Source: Neorhizobium galegae | Lineage (GTDB): Bacteria > Pseudomonadota > Alphaproteobacteria > Rhizobiales > Rhizobiaceae | Direction: 5' to 3' | Length of the DNA: 64,000 nucleotides | Assembly: GCF_017877135.1 (NCBI RefSeq) | Contig: NZ_JAGIPH010000006.1 | Span: 248,001 to 312,000, forward strand | Position numbers and translations under genes: made by a program | In this document: in pieces, positions 1 to 9,349 of the stretch | Layout of the letters: the number at the start of each line of letters is the position of its first letter | Numbering within the stretch: the stretch's first letter is position 1 | The notes under the pieces: generated by a model | Told to the model about the DNA's origin: nothing | Database searches by the model: none | The model's input: only the letters and a program-made list of their open reading frames with translations

Positions 1-270
1 CAGGTGGCGGCGATCTTTGCGACCGCCATCGTTGCCATGATCCCGGCGGTGAATTTTTCAGGCCTTCTGGTGCCGGTGTCGTCGCTGTCGGGGGGCGGGC
101 GGCTGATGGGTTTCAGCTTTCCCTCTGCCTGGTACCAGCCGATCACCGTCGGCGTCATCACCAAGGGGCTGGGGCTCGCGCAACTGTGGACGAACCTTCT
201 GGTGCTGGCGGGTTTCGCCGTCCTTTACATCCTGATCGCGCTTGTGGCGCTGCGCAAGCGGAGTGCCTGA
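1..270 (+). CDS. ABC exporter ATPase/permease, C-terminal fragment (RbbA-like)
   Basis: Only the last 89 codons lie in the window; the frame is open at base 1. The fragment has a short extracellular loop (FSGLLVPVSSL, then SAWYQPITVGV) and a final hydrophobic segment ending in LRKRSA. This matches the end of ABC-2 permease domains such as E. coli RbbA, where ATPase and permease are fused. The next gene starts two bases downstream and resembles YhhJ, the usual partner of RbbA, which supports the assignment. Whether ATPase domains precede this part cannot be seen. The likely role is an inner-membrane exporter half working with the next gene, substrate unknown. Confidence 0.75.
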   Translation, partial: QVAAIFATAIVAMIPAVNFSGLLVPVSSLSGGGRLMGFSFPSAWYQPITVGVITKGLGLAQLWTNLLVLAGFAVLYILIALVALRKRSA

Positions 271-271
271 G

Positions 272-1393
272 ATGAAACAGAAGCTTGCCCGCATCATACG
301 TCTCGGCATCAAGGAGCTGTACAGCCTGAAGGCCGATCCGGTGATGATAATCCTCATCCTCTATGCCTTCACCATCGCCATCTATACGGTGGCGACCGGA
401 GCGAAGTCGGAGGTGGAAAACGCCTCCGTTGCGGTGGTCGACGAAGACCGCTCCATGCTGTCGGCGCGACTGCGCGACGGGCTGATGCAACCCTTCTTCC
501 AGACGCCGGTGCTGATCGAGGCGCCGGATGTCGATCCGGCCATGGATGGCGGCACCTACACCTTCGTCCTGGAAATTCCGCCGAATTTCGAACGCGACGT
601 CATCGCCGGCAGACGGCCTTCCGTGCAGATCGCCGTCGATGCCACCGCCATGTCGCTTGCCGGCACGGGCGCCACCTATATCCAGAGCATCATTCGCCAG
701 GAAGTCGCCGCGGCCCTGCCGAAACAGGTCACAGCCTCCCCGATCAACCTCGTCATCAGCGCCCGCTTCAACCCCAACCTGATGTCGACATGGTTCAACG
801 CGGTGATGCAGGTCATCAACAATGTCACCATGCTGTCGGTGATCCTCACGGGAGCCGCCCTCATCCGCGAGCGCGAACATGGCACGATCGAGCATCTTCT
901 GGTGATGCCGGTAACGCCCGGCGAGATCATGCTGTCGAAGATCTGGGCGAACGGGCTGGTGATCGTCGTGGCCGCCGTGCTGTCGCTCACGGTGGTGGTG
1001 GAGCGGGTGCTGCATGTGCCCATTGCCGGCTCGCTCGGGCTCTTCATCGCATCCGCCGTACTCTACCAGTTCTCGGTGACCTCGCTCGGCATCCTGATTG
1101 CCACCGCCTCCACCTCCATGGCGCAGTTCGGCCTCATCGCGATTCCGGTGCTGATCGCGATGAACCTCTTGTCGGGCAGCACGACGCCGATGGAAAGCAT
1201 GCCGGTCTTCCTGCAGACCGTCATGCAGGTCTCGCCCTCGACGCATTTCGTCGCCCTGTCGCAGGCGATTCTTTATCGCGGTGCGGACTTTTTCATCGTC
1301 TGGCCGCAGATGCTGGCGCTCGCCGTGGTCGGCTGCGGCTTTTTTGCTATAGCACTCCTGCGCTTCCGCCGCTCGCTGATGTCTGCGGCGTGA
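272..1393 (+). CDS. yhhJ: ABC-2 type permease, YhhJ-like
   Basis: A 373-residue inner-membrane protein with the ABC-2 permease layout: one N-terminal membrane helix (about residues 28-47), a large periplasmic domain (about 50-175), then five C-terminal helices. Landmarks are YTFVLEIPPNFERDV, FNPNL, LIREREHGTIEHLLVMPVTP and ILYRGADFFIVWPQ, all characteristic of the YhhJ family as I recall it. The start at 272 overlaps nothing but sits one base after the upstream stop, so the two genes are surely one operon. It probably forms an exporter with the RbbA-like protein. An upstream in-frame start at 242 lies inside the preceding gene and is less likely. Confidence 0.88.
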   Translation: MKQKLARIIRLGIKELYSLKADPVMIILILYAFTIAIYTVATGAKSEVENASVAVVDEDRSMLSARLRDGLMQPFFQTPVLIEAPDVDPAMDGGTYTFVLEIPPNFERDVIAGRRPSVQIAVDATAMSLAGTGATYIQSIIRQEVAAALPKQVTASPINLVISARFNPNLMSTWFNAVMQVINNVTMLSVILTGAALIREREHGTIEHLLVMPVTPGEIMLSKIWANGLVIVVAAVLSLTVVVERVLHVPIAGSLGLFIASAVLYQFSVTSLGILIATASTSMAQFGLIAIPVLIAMNLLSGSTTPMESMPVFLQTVMQVSPSTHFVALSQAILYRGADFFIVWPQMLALAVVGCGFFAIALLRFRRSLMSAA

Positions 1394-1405
1394 AGCGTGG
1401 CGATC

Positions 1406-2197
1406 TCAACCGGCGGCGGCAAGCAGTTCCGGCTCACGGATCTCCGGCCAGAAGGGCTCGGTGGCTGCCATGAGGGCCGGCGTTGCCGCGGCGATATAGG
1501 GAATGCCGTCGCGGGTGCCGATGCGCACGTCAAGGCCTGCCTCGCGCGCCAGAACCGCGCCGCCGGCAATGTCCCACATGGTCGTGTACTTCTGCAGATG
1601 ACCGTCATAGGTGCCGCGGGCGGAAAACACGAGGCCCATCGAGGTGGAGCGGATCGATTGTACCACCCAGCCGGCATGGCGAAGTCCGACCGTCAGCGCC
1701 GCCACGTCTTCGGCCTCGGCGGCAGCACTGTCGCCGAGCGACATCATGCGCACGTCCTCGAAGGTGGTATCGCGCACGAAGGGCGTTCCGTTGAGGAAGA
1801 GGCCGGTGCCATCGGCCGCCGCATAGATCTCGCCCATCGCCGGCATGGCAACGACGCCGAGTTCCGGCCGGCCATGGCGCACGAAGCCGAGCGAAATGCC
1901 CCACAGCGGCGAGCCGCGCAGGAAATTCGTCGTGCCATCGATCGGATCGACGATCCAGTAGGCGTCGTCGGCAACGCCGCCCATTTCCTCGCCGAGCACC
2001 GTTTCGCCCGGAAATGCCTCGGCCAGCCGATCACGCACCAGCTGCTCGACCGCCGTATCGGCCTCGGAGACGAAATCCTGGAACCCCTTGGCGCGGGTGG
2101 CAATGCTGGTGCGGTCCCTGTGAAACCTGAGCGCCAGTTCCATGGCCTCTGCGATCACCTTGGAGGCACGCTCCAGCCGTTCATGGGAAATCGTCAT
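1406..2197 (-). CDS. Inositol-monophosphatase family phosphatase
   Basis: A 263-residue protein of the Mg2+-dependent IMPase/CysQ/FBPase superfamily. The metal-binding motifs are complete: GEE around residues 69-71, DPIDGTTNF at 84-92 and WDIAGG at 208-213. Such enzymes hydrolyse myo-inositol phosphates, histidinol phosphate, PAP or similar small phosphomonoesters; the sequence alone does not separate these. The start at 2197 shares one base with the stop of the phosphodiesterase gene upstream (TGATG), so translation is probably coupled. The pairing suggests sequential diester then monoester hydrolysis, for example glycerophosphoinositol to inositol phosphate to inositol. This is inference. 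Confidence 0.87.
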   Translation of the reverse strand: MTISHERLERASKVIAEAMELALRFHRDRTSIATRAKGFQDFVSEADTAVEQLVRDRLAEAFPGETVLGEEMGGVADDAYWIVDPIDGTTNFLRGSPLWGISLGFVRHGRPELGVVAMPAMGEIYAAADGTGLFLNGTPFVRDTTFEDVRMMSLGDSAAAEAEDVAALTVGLRHAGWVVQSIRSTSMGLVFSARGTYDGHLQKYTTMWDIAGGAVLAREAGLDVRIGTRDGIPYIAAATPALMAATEPFWPEIREPELLAAAG

Positions 2198-3111
2198 CAC
2201 TTGCCTTCTGCGCCAAAGCGCCCGTTGAGCCATGTCCTGAAAGCTGCGACCTCGTCCGTCTGGATGGCGCCGACGCCGGCATCGACCAGCGCACCCCATA
2301 CCGCATCCGGCTCGGCCAGAGCCCGCGTATCGTTGAAATCGAGACAATGGGAAACGTCAAGCGTGTTGATCCAGAGGCGGATATTCTGGCGCTCGAGTTC
2401 CGCACGGCCCGTCTCAAGATCGGCGATGTCCTTGAACTTCACCTCGATCATCGGGGCTGAAAGCGGCGCGATGCGGGCAAGATCCTCGGCGAACCGGCCG
2501 GGGCGAACGGCAAACATCGGCATATGCGGGATCCTGCCGAACCAGTCGGCGTCGAGAATGTCGAAATGCTCCGCATCAAGATCGATATCGGTCTTCACCA
2601 GCACCTGATCGGCGATGCCCAGGCGCAGCACCGTCTCCATCACCTGGGGCAGGTCGCGGGCAAATTTCGTGTCGATGTTGACGGTGATTTTTCCGCGCGC
2701 CTCTTCCAGAATCTCTTCGAGTGTCGGCACGCCTTCCTGAGTGAGAGCGGCATCCGCGCCGCCGGCGCCGGTCTTCAGCATGGCGCGGCGCACCGTCTCG
2801 AACGGCAATTGAGCGACGGTGCCGGTGCCATTCGTGGTGCGGTCAAGCGTCGCATCGTGGATCACCACCAGCCGGCCATCGAGCGTCGCCTGCGTGTCGA
2901 TCTCGATCATGTCGACGCCGGCTGCGATGGCGGCACGCACGGAAGCCAGCGAATTTTCCGCCGTCTCCCGCCAGAAGCCGCGATGCGCAATCGTCAGGAT
3001 TGCCGGGTTGCGGCGTGAGGACAGGGCTTTCACATCCGCCGCAAGGAAAGGCTTAAGTGGTTCTGCAAAAAGGGTTTCTTCATCGACAATTGCATTTGAT
3101 GCGCCGCTCAT
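2197..3111 (-). CDS. Glycerophosphodiester phosphodiesterase (GDPD family)
   Basis: A 304-residue GDPD-type TIM-barrel enzyme with the full signature: HRG at 43-45, EN at 52-53, E70 and D72, HD at 85-86 and LDRTTNGTG at 89-97. It would split glycerophosphodiesters into sn-glycerol-3-phosphate and an alcohol. There is no signal peptide, so it probably acts in the cytoplasm on imported substrate. An in-frame ATG lies at 3135, but the ATG at 3111 has AGGAG nine bases upstream and is preferred. It is first in a two-gene operon with the IMPase-like phosphatase and divergent from the ABC importer starting at 3355. Confidence 0.88.
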   Translation of the reverse strand: MSGASNAIVDEETLFAEPLKPFLAADVKALSSRRNPAILTIAHRGFWRETAENSLASVRAAIAAGVDMIEIDTQATLDGRLVVIHDATLDRTTNGTGTVAQLPFETVRRAMLKTGAGGADAALTQEGVPTLEEILEEARGKITVNIDTKFARDLPQVMETVLRLGIADQVLVKTDIDLDAEHFDILDADWFGRIPHMPMFAVRPGRFAEDLARIAPLSAPMIEVKFKDIADLETGRAELERQNIRLWINTLDVSHCLDFNDTRALAEPDAVWGALVDAGVGAIQTDEVAAFRTWLNGRFGAEGK

Positions 3112-3187
3112 GGCTAAGCTCTCCTGGGGGTCCATGCGGGTGGCACGGGATGGCGCACTCCTTAAACCCGCAGTGATGAGAGTTTTG

Positions 3188-3210
3188 TGACACCGGCCGC
3201 CGACGTGTCA
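3188..3210. promoter_or_regulatory. Inverted repeat TGACAC-N11-GTGTCA in a divergent promoter region
   Basis: Perfect 6-bp arms (3188-3193 and 3205-3210) in the gap between the divergent GDPD and ABC-importer genes. It may be a regulator site, but no nearby regulator gene points to it, and it could be chance in a GC-rich spacer. Confidence 0.3.
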
Positions 3211-3285
3211 GCAAACGCGCCTGCAACTCCTTGTATTGATGGCTCTTTCGATCACGCAATCGTGCGGGGGCAAAGCCGATCAATG

Positions 3286-3313
3286 TTGACTGTCACTATC
3301 CGCTTTATATAAC
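3286..3313 (+). promoter_or_regulatory. Candidate sigma70 promoter for the Fe3+-type ABC operon
   Basis: TTGACT (3286-3291) and TATAAC (3308-3313) are separated by 16 bases, about 40 bp upstream of the binding-protein start. The surrounding stretch is the most AT-rich part of this gap. Confidence 0.5.
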
Positions 3314-3354
3314 GCTCATCCGACATCCTGATGAGACCCGCCATGGAGGCACAC

Positions 3355-4368
3355 TTGATTTCCTATCGAAACGCCATGAGCCGCATCGCGCTTGCGCTGT
3401 CCCTGTCCTCGATCGCCACGGTCGGGCATGCGCAGGTGGCAGACAGCCTCACCATCTACAATGCGCAGCACGAGGGCCTGACCCAGGCATGGGTGAAGGC
3501 GTTTACCGAAGAGACGGGCATTGCGGTGACCGTGCGCAACGGATCGGACATGGAGTTTGCCAACCAGATCGTGCAGGAAGGCGCCAATTCGCCGGCAGAC
3601 CTCTTCCTCACCGAAAATTCCCCGGCGATGACGCTGGTGGACGGGGCAGGGCTGTTCGAACCGGTGGATGCGGCAACGCTTGCGCAGGTGCCGGACGGCT
3701 TCAAGCCCTCCAACGGCCATTGGGTCGGCATTGCCGCCCGCTCCACCGTCTTTGCCTATGACAAGACCAAGCTTTCCGAAGACAAGCTGCCGAAGACCAT
3801 GGCCGAGCTTGCCGAGCCGGCCTGGAAGGGCCGCTGGGCCGCCTCGCCATCGGGCGCCGATTTCCAGGCCATCGTCGGCGCCTTCCTGGAGCTGAAGGGC
3901 GAAGCGGCAACGGCCGCATGGCTGAAGGGCATGAAGGAAAACTTCGCCCCCTACCGCGGCAATTCCACCGCCATGAAGGCCGTCAATGCCGGTCAGGTCG
4001 AAGGCGCGCTGATCTATCACTACTATTATTTCGGTGATCAGGCCCGCACCGGCGAAAACAGCAAGAACGTCGCCCTGCATTATTTCCGCAATCAGGATCC
4101 GGGCGCCTTCGTCAGCGTATCGGGCGGCGGAATTCTGGCCTCCAGCAAGCACAAGCAGCAGGCCCAGGCCTTCCTGAAATGGCTGACGGCGAAGGGCGGG
4201 CAAGACATCCTGCGCACCGGCACCTCCTTCGAATATGCCGTCGGTCGTGACGCAGCCTCCAACAAGGCGCTGGTGCCGCTTGCCGATCTCAATGCCCCCA
4301 AGGTCGATCCGGCGCATCTCAACAATGCCAAGGTCACGGATCTGATGACGGCGGCCGGAATCCTCTGA
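3355..4368 (+). CDS. Periplasmic Fe3+-type ABC substrate-binding protein (FbpA/AfuA family)
   Basis: A 337-residue protein with a signal peptide ending near VGHAQ, followed by a type II periplasmic-binding fold. The iron-ligand positions of FbpA appear conserved: His39 in YNAQHE and adjacent tyrosines in IYHYYYF (221-226). This favours ferric ion, although the AfuA branch of the family binds sugar phosphates. I choose a TTG start at 3355 because GGAGG (3345-3349) lies five bases upstream; in-frame ATGs at 3331, 3343 and 3376 are less well placed. It is first in an operon with permease and ATPase genes and divergent from phosphodiesterase and phosphatase genes, which leaves the substrate open. 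Confidence 0.85.
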   Translation: MISYRNAMSRIALALSLSSIATVGHAQVADSLTIYNAQHEGLTQAWVKAFTEETGIAVTVRNGSDMEFANQIVQEGANSPADLFLTENSPAMTLVDGAGLFEPVDAATLAQVPDGFKPSNGHWVGIAARSTVFAYDKTKLSEDKLPKTMAELAEPAWKGRWAASPSGADFQAIVGAFLELKGEAATAAWLKGMKENFAPYRGNSTAMKAVNAGQVEGALIYHYYYFGDQARTGENSKNVALHYFRNQDPGAFVSVSGGGILASSKHKQQAQAFLKWLTAKGGQDILRTGTSFEYAVGRDAASNKALVPLADLNAPKVDPAHLNNAKVTDLMTAAGIL

Positions 4369-4441
4369 TTTTAGCCGGCAATCCGGTTGCTTCACGGCGC
4401 CGCAGCGCGTATCTGCGGCGTTTGACGATTTCGAGCACAGA

Positions 4442-6007
4442 ATGACCCCGATCAGCGCGACAGCCTCCCTCACGCAACCGCGACCGCTGCGGTCGTTTTG
4501 CCTGTCCTGGGTGTCCGTCATTGCCGTGTTCTTTGCCTGCCTGGCGCTGGTGCCGCTCTGTTTCGTGCTCTGGGCAACGCTTGCCACGGGCTATGAAACG
4601 GCGGTCGCGCTGATCTTTCGGCCCCGCGTGGCCGGCCTTCTGCTCAACACCGTCTTTCTCATCCTGCTGACGGTGCCGGCCTGTGCCGTCCTTGCCGTCG
4701 CGCTTGCCTTTCTGACGGAGCGCACGGACCTTCCCGGCGCACGGCTGTTTGCCTGGCTGTGCGTCGCGCCGCTTGCCGTGCCGGCCTTCGTTCACAGCTA
4801 TGCCTGGATCGGCGTCTGGCCGGGCGTCAACGGTCTGTCGGCCGGCGTGCCGATCTCGATTGTCGCCTATTTCCCGTTTCTCTACCTGCCGGTCGCAGCC
4901 GCACTCAGGCTTCTCGATCCGGGGCTCGAGGATCAGGCGGCATCGCTTGGGCTTTCCCCGCTTTCCGTCTTCTTCCGCGTGGTCCTGCCGCAGCTACGGC
5001 TGGCGATCCTGGGCGGCGCGCTTCTGATTTCGCTGCATCTCCTGTCGGAATACGGTCTCTTTGCGATGATCCGCTTCGACACCTTCACCACCGCGATCAT
5101 CGACCAGTTCCAGTCGACCTATAATGGCGTGGCGGCCAATATGCTGGCGGTGGTGCTGGTCTTGTGCTGCCTCGTCTTCCTCGGGCTCGATGCCGCCATT
5201 CGCGGCAGGCGCCGCTATGCACGTCTGGGATCGGGCGTCGCGCGGCGCGCAACCGTGACGCGGCTCGGGGCCCTGCGCTATCCGGCCCTTCTGCTGCCTA
5301 TTGTCACCTGCGCCTTCTCGCTCGGCATTCCGGCGCTCACCCTCGGTCACTGGCTGGTGGCAGGCGGGGCCGCGATCTGGCGCTTCGATGCCATTGGCCT
5401 GGCGCTCTGGCAGACGCTGCGCATCTGCCTCATTGGCGGACTGGCCACCACGGCGGCCGCCATTCCGATTGCCTGGCTGTCGGTGCGCCGCCCGAGCCGG
5501 CAGAACCGGCTGGTCGAGGGCTGCTATTATCTCGCCAGCGCCATGCCGGGCGTCGTCGTGGCGCTCGCGCTCGTCACCATGACGGTCAAGGTTGCCACCC
5601 TCTACCAGACGCTTGCCACGATCACCTTTGCCTATGTGATCATGTTTCTGCCGCGCGCGCTGGTGAGCCTGCGCGCCAGTATCGCGCAGGTGCCGAAAGA
5701 ACTGGAACAGGCAGCCGAGAGCCTCGGCCGTTCGCCGGCACAGGCACTTCTCGCCACCACGGTCAGGCTTGCGGCACCGGGTGCCGCGGCCGGCCTTGCG
5801 CTCTCCTCGCTCGGCATCATGAACGAGCTGACGGCAACCCAGATGCTGGCGCCAAACGGCACGCGCACGCTCGCCATGGCCTTCTGGGCGCTGACCAGCG
5901 AAATCGACTATGCCGGTGCGGCGCCCTATGCCGTCCTGATGGTGGTGTTTTCGCTGCCGCTCACCTGGCTTCTCTATCAACAGTCAAAGAAGATCGCCGG
6001 ACGATGA
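4442..6007 (+). CDS. Fe3+-type ABC transporter permease, fused double domain (FbpB-like)
   Basis: A 521-residue inner-membrane protein with two homologous permease halves of about six helices each, as in FbpB/SfuB. EAA-type cytoplasmic loops are visible in both halves: [16 protein letters not shown] in the first and [16 protein letters not shown] in the second, each the site for ATPase contact. It follows the binding-protein gene after 73 bases and overlaps the ATPase gene by four bases (ATGA, 6004-6007). It completes the membrane channel of this importer. Confidence 0.88.
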   Translation: MTPISATASLTQPRPLRSFCLSWVSVIAVFFACLALVPLCFVLWATLATGYETAVALIFRPRVAGLLLNTVFLILLTVPACAVLAVALAFLTERTDLPGARLFAWLCVAPLAVPAFVHSYAWIGVWPGVNGLSAGVPISIVAYFPFLYLPVAAALRLLDPGLEDQAASLGLSPLSVFFRVVLPQLRLAILGGALLISLHLLSEYGLFAMIRFDTFTTAIIDQFQSTYNGVAANMLAVVLVLCCLVFLGLDAAIRGRRRYARLGSGVARRATVTRLGALRYPALLLPIVTCAFSLGIPALTLGHWLVAGGAAIWRFDAIGLALWQTLRICLIGGLATTAAAIPIAWLSVRRPSRQNRLVEGCYYLASAMPGVVVALALVTMTVKVATLYQTLATITFAYVIMFLPRALVSLRASIAQVPKELEQAAESLGRSPAQALLATTVRLAAPGAAAGLALSSLGIMNELTATQMLAPNGTRTLAMAFWALTSEIDYAGAAPYAVLMVVFSLPLTWLLYQQSKKIAGR

Positions 6008-7047
6008 CACTGCTCGAGATCTCGACGCTCAAGAAGCATTACGGGCCGGTCAATGCCGTCGATGGCGTCAGCCTTGCGATTGAAAGCGGCAGCCGCACCG
6101 CCATCGTCGGTCCCTCCGGCTGCGGCAAGACCACGCTGTTGCGGCTGATTGCCGGTTTCGAGGCGCCCGATGGCGGCACGATCCGCTTCGATGGCGGGTT
6201 GATCGCCGATGCGCGCGCGCAGATCCCGGCGCACAAGCGCGGCGTCGGCATCGTCTCGCAGGACGGCGCGCTGTTTCCGCATTTGAGCGTCGAGCAGAAT
6301 ATCGGCTTTGGCCTGAAGGACGACGGGGAAGACCGCACGGCGCGCATCGAGACCCTGATGGACATGGTGGAACTTGACCGCGCCATGCTGACGCGCCGCC
6401 CGGACCAGCTATCCGGCGGCCAGCAGCAGCGCGTGGCGCTGGCGCGTGCGCTTGCCCGGCGTCCGCGCGTCATCCTGCTCGACGAGCCATTTTCGGCACT
6501 CGATACCGGGCTTCGTGTCGCGACGAGAAAGGCGGTCGGGTCCGTTCTGTCCGCGGCCGGCATCACGACGGTTCTTGTCACGCATGACCAGGCCGAAGCG
6601 CTCGCCTTTGCCGATCAGGTTGTGGTCATGCGCGCCGGGCGTTTTGCGCAGGTCGGCACGCCGCGCGAGGTCTATATGCGTCCGAACGATGCCGAAACGG
6701 CAGCCTTTCTCGGCGACGCCATCGTGCTCGACGCCACGCTGAAAGACGGACGCGCCACCACCATTTTAGGCGACATCCCCGTCAACGCGAATGAGCGCTC
6801 CGGTTCGGCGCGGATCCTCCTGCGCCCCGAACAGTTTTCGATCCTGCCCGCGGAAGGCACCGGGGAAAGCGCCGTCACCGGCACCGTGGTCGACCTCGAC
6901 TTCTGCGGGCCAAGCTCGGAGCTTGCCATCGTCCCGGATGCCGCGCCGGATTTCACCGTCCGCCTTGCCATGGCAAGCCGGCACCTCCTCGAAAAAGGCA
7001 ACCGCGTCTCAATCGAGATCAACGGACCGGCGCACGTCTTTCCGTGA
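6004..7047 (+). CDS. Fe3+-type ABC transporter ATPase (FbpC-like)
   Basis: A 347-residue ATPase with Walker [10 protein letters not shown] (36-44), Q-loop SQDGALFPH, signature [15 protein letters not shown], Walker [13 protein letters not shown] and H-loop VTHDQAEA. About 110 C-terminal residues form a TOBE-like regulatory region, normal for FbpC/PotA proteins. The true start is the ATG at 6004, overlapping the permease stop by four bases; the long open frame upstream from 5164 is an out-of-frame reading of the permease gene. It is the last gene of the importer operon, converging on the response-regulator gene. Confidence 0.9.
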   Translation: MTLLEISTLKKHYGPVNAVDGVSLAIESGSRTAIVGPSGCGKTTLLRLIAGFEAPDGGTIRFDGGLIADARAQIPAHKRGVGIVSQDGALFPHLSVEQNIGFGLKDDGEDRTARIETLMDMVELDRAMLTRRPDQLSGGQQQRVALARALARRPRVILLDEPFSALDTGLRVATRKAVGSVLSAAGITTVLVTHDQAEALAFADQVVVMRAGRFAQVGTPREVYMRPNDAETAAFLGDAIVLDATLKDGRATTILGDIPVNANERSGSARILLRPEQFSILPAEGTGESAVTGTVVDLDFCGPSSELAIVPDAAPDFTVRLAMASRHLLEKGNRVSIEINGPAHVFP

Positions 7048-7119
7048 CCGTGGCAGCCGGACGAGCAAACGGGCTGCGCCGAACGGCAAGACCCGTGTAG
7101 CAACAGGCCGCGGCACGGC

Positions 7120-7860
7120 TCACGCGCTGCCGGTCAGTCGCGCATGGCGGCGAAGCCATTCCTGCAGGTCCTGTTCGGCGCGTTCCAGCGTTGCCTGGTT
7201 GAGCAGCTTGCGCAGGAAGGCTTCGGTGACGGCGCGCGAGCGGAAATTGTAGCGGGCCTCGCCGTCGCTTTGGGTGCGATCATAAACGCCGAGCTTCTCG
7301 TAGATCTGTTGCAGGCGGTTCTGCACGCTGCGCAGGGAAAGGTTCCGCCGCTTTGCGATCAGCCGGTCGGTGAGGCCAAGCGCGATATCGACAAGCACTT
7401 CGTATTCGGTCTCGCTGAACCCCTGCAGGTGTCCGAGGCTCCTTTGCTGCATGCCGCGCACCTCGCGGTCGATCACGCATTGCGCCTCGATGAAGATGGC
7501 CCGCAGCGCCAGCCGAAGCCGCTCGTCGGAGGCCGATTTCAAGACATAGCCATAGGCGGCGCCATCCGGCACGATGCGCGAAATGCCGCGCACATTGGCC
7601 TCGTCGGCATAGTTGGACCAGAACAGGATGCGCGTATCCGGCCGTTCCCGCCAGATGGTGCGGGCCGCCTCGATGCCGTTGCGCGGGCTCATCTGCAGAT
7701 CCATCACGATCGATTCGAAGCGATGGTCGCGCGCGAGTTTCTCGCCCATGGCGCCGTCGCCGGCCTCCAGCACGAGATCGCATTCGGGAAGGGCTGCCCG
7801 CACCGCCTCGTGAAGGTAGGAGCGGTGCAGGGGGTCGTCCTCAACGATCAGAACCTTCAT
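7120..7860 (-). CDS. LuxR-type DNA-binding response regulator
   Basis: A 246-residue protein. The receiver domain (1-125) has acidic residues D8/D9, phospho-acceptor D54 in IVMDLQM and K108. A LuxR/NarL-type helix-turn-helix follows (about 148-195: FSETEYEVLVDIALG, then AKRRNLSLRSVQNRLQQIYEKL). Residues 196-246 form a charged C-terminal extension beyond the usual NarL length. Its ATG overlaps the kinase stop by four bases (7857-7860), so the pair is co-translated. The two-component system is divergent from the sugar ABC operon at 9350, and three phased repeats in the gap are likely targets of this protein. Confidence 0.88.
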   Translation of the reverse strand: MKVLIVEDDPLHRSYLHEAVRAALPECDLVLEAGDGAMGEKLARDHRFESIVMDLQMSPRNGIEAARTIWRERPDTRILFWSNYADEANVRGISRIVPDGAAYGYVLKSASDERLRLALRAIFIEAQCVIDREVRGMQQRSLGHLQGFSETEYEVLVDIALGLTDRLIAKRRNLSLRSVQNRLQQIYEKLGVYDRTQSDGEARYNFRSRAVTEAFLRKLLNQATLERAEQDLQEWLRRHARLTGSA

Positions 7861-9080
7861 CGGCCGTCTCCCGTCTCATCCATGCGCAAGCTTACCCGCA
7901 CGAAGGTCCGGCCGTCTTCGCTGCCGCAGGAAAACCGTCCGCCGATCAGGCGGGCGCGCACGCGCATGTTGTCGAGCCCGCTGCCGCCGGATTTTTCCGC
8001 CTTGCCCATGCCGATGCCGTCGTCAGAAATTTCCAGCATGAGCCTGTCGCCCTTGCGGGAAAAGGCAACGGTGATGCGGCTTGCCTGCGCGTGCCGCACG
8101 GCATTGTTGATCGCCTCCTGGGCAATGCGAAAGAGGGTGATGGCGACATTGGGAGACAGCCTGCCGCTTGCCCCGCTGCTGTCGTCGGCAAGCTCTGCGG
8201 CAATTACAAGCCCGCTGTCGCGGATCGAGCGTTCCAGGTGGTTTTCGATCGCATCCACCAGCCCGAACAGCTGCAGCACGGAAGGGCGCGCCTGCTCGAT
8301 GATCTGGCGAAGGTCCTGCATGGATTGCTGCAGGCTGCGAAACAGCGGCTCCAGCTTGTCGCCCGGCACGCTGTCCATCAGGCTCAAGCGTTCCAGACGC
8401 CTTGCAAACCGGGTGAGATCGCCCAGCGTCTGGTCGTGCAGGTCCATGCCGATGCGTTGGCGCTCGGCCTCCAGAAGCTCGGTCAGCCGGGCCGCCCCCT
8501 GGCGCAGCGCCTCCTCGCGCACGCGCGCCGCCTCTTCCACGATGGCCGATTGCTTGGCCTGTTCGGCCGCCCGGATGGCGAAGAAATAGGGGGCCAGCAG
8601 ATCGCCGATCGACTGCGCATGCGACAGATCCCGGGGGGTGTAGAAATCCGTGGACAGGCTCGAAAAGGACAGCGCGCCGATCGTTTCGCCATGCACTTTC
8701 AGCGCCACATGCAGCCGGCTTTTCAGCCCATGCGCGCGGATGGGATCGGAAAACGAGCCCTCGAAGTGAAAGCGCGGATCGCGCGAGGCATCCGGCGTGA
8801 TGTAGCTATCTGTCTCGCCGACGAGGAGGGCGCGGATGGGACTGTGCTCGATGAGCGCCGGCGGCCGCTTGCTCCAGTCGGTTTCCAGCCCGCTCTCATA
8901 GGCCGTATGGAAGGTGCTGCCGGGCGTGATGATGCAGACATCCATGTGATCGTGCGGAATGATCAGCGCGATCTCCTTGGCCACCGCCCGGATGGCCGAG
9001 CGGAAATCCAGCTGGCCGGCAAGCAGGCGCGCAATCGTCAGATACTGCCTGAACGACGAGGCGGATGCATCTTCAAGCAT
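7857..9080 (-). CDS. GAF-domain sensor histidine kinase (HisKA_3 type)
   Basis: A 407-residue kinase without clear membrane helices, so probably cytoplasmic. A GAF sensor domain spans about 25-170. The HisKA_3 dimerisation motif holds His215 (MDLHDQTLGDLTRFARRL). The ATPase domain shows an N-box (RIAQEAINNAVRHA, 319-332), DDGIGMG (353-359) and GSGLDNMRVRARLIGG (366-381). A soluble GAF kinase implies an intracellular signal, perhaps a sugar or pathway intermediate. GGGAGGAAG precedes the ATG at 9080. Its partner regulator is encoded immediately downstream. Confidence 0.88.
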   Translation of the reverse strand: MLEDASASSFRQYLTIARLLAGQLDFRSAIRAVAKEIALIIPHDHMDVCIITPGSTFHTAYESGLETDWSKRPPALIEHSPIRALLVGETDSYITPDASRDPRFHFEGSFSDPIRAHGLKSRLHVALKVHGETIGALSFSSLSTDFYTPRDLSHAQSIGDLLAPYFFAIRAAEQAKQSAIVEEAARVREEALRQGAARLTELLEAERQRIGMDLHDQTLGDLTRFARRLERLSLMDSVPGDKLEPLFRSLQQSMQDLRQIIEQARPSVLQLFGLVDAIENHLERSIRDSGLVIAAELADDSSGASGRLSPNVAITLFRIAQEAINNAVRHAQASRITVAFSRKGDRLMLEISDDGIGMGKAEKSGGSGLDNMRVRARLIGGRFSCGSEDGRTFVRVSLRMDETGDGR

Positions 9081-9162
9081 GTCTTCCTCCCGGATGCGCG
9101 AAATCCCCTCCCGGACGGCGCATCGCTTCTTTCCATTCTTTCCTCATGGCAGATCGTGTGTC

Positions 9163-9222
9163 CTGCGGGAACCCGCACCTGATCTGCGGTAACCCGCAGG
9201 TGGTTTGCTCCAATCCGCCTGT
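9163..9222. promoter_or_regulatory. Three direct repeats with 21-bp phasing, probable response-regulator sites
   Basis: CTGCGGGAACCCGCA begins at 9163 and CTGCGGTAACCCGCA at 9184, exactly 21 bp apart. A degenerate third copy (TTGCTCCAATCCGCC) begins at 9205, again 21 bp on. The first two copies are themselves near-palindromic (GCGGG-AA-CCCGC). Placement on one helix face, between a NarL-type regulator and its divergent target operon, fits cooperative activator binding. Confidence 0.65.
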
Positions 9223-9256
9223 ACAGCATTTCACAATTGCCGCATCATCACAGCTA

Positions 9257-9273
9257 CTGGAGAACTGCTCCAG
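9257..9273. repeat. Small hairpin CTGGAG-N5-CTCCAG in the sugar-operon leader
   Basis: A perfect 6-bp stem with loop AACTG lies about 77 bp before the binding-protein start. It may be part of the 5' untranslated region. No T-run follows, so it is not an obvious terminator. Confidence 0.35.
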
Positions 9274-9349
9274 GGAAAAGCTTTCGGGGCACGTCGTTGA
9301 GGAGCGGCGCTGAAAGTGGCCGGCAGGACCGGCATCGAGGGAGAGAGAC

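Noticed and set aside
3286..3313. Pho box upstream of the Fe3+-type importer
   Set aside because: One CTGTCAC heptamer is visible, but there is no second correctly spaced copy, so phosphate control cannot be claimed from sequence.
3316..4587. 423-codon minus-strand frame across the Fe3+-type binding-protein gene
   Set aside because: Antisense to the binding protein and crosses into the permease gene; composition is that of a shadow frame.
5164..6003. N-terminal extension of the FbpC-like ATPase frame
   Set aside because: It is the permease gene read out of frame; the ATPase begins at the ATG overlapping the permease stop.
9163..9222. CRISPR-like array
   Set aside because: The repeats are only 15 bases with six-base gaps, the third copy is degenerate, and no cas gene is present; they fit regulator sites.
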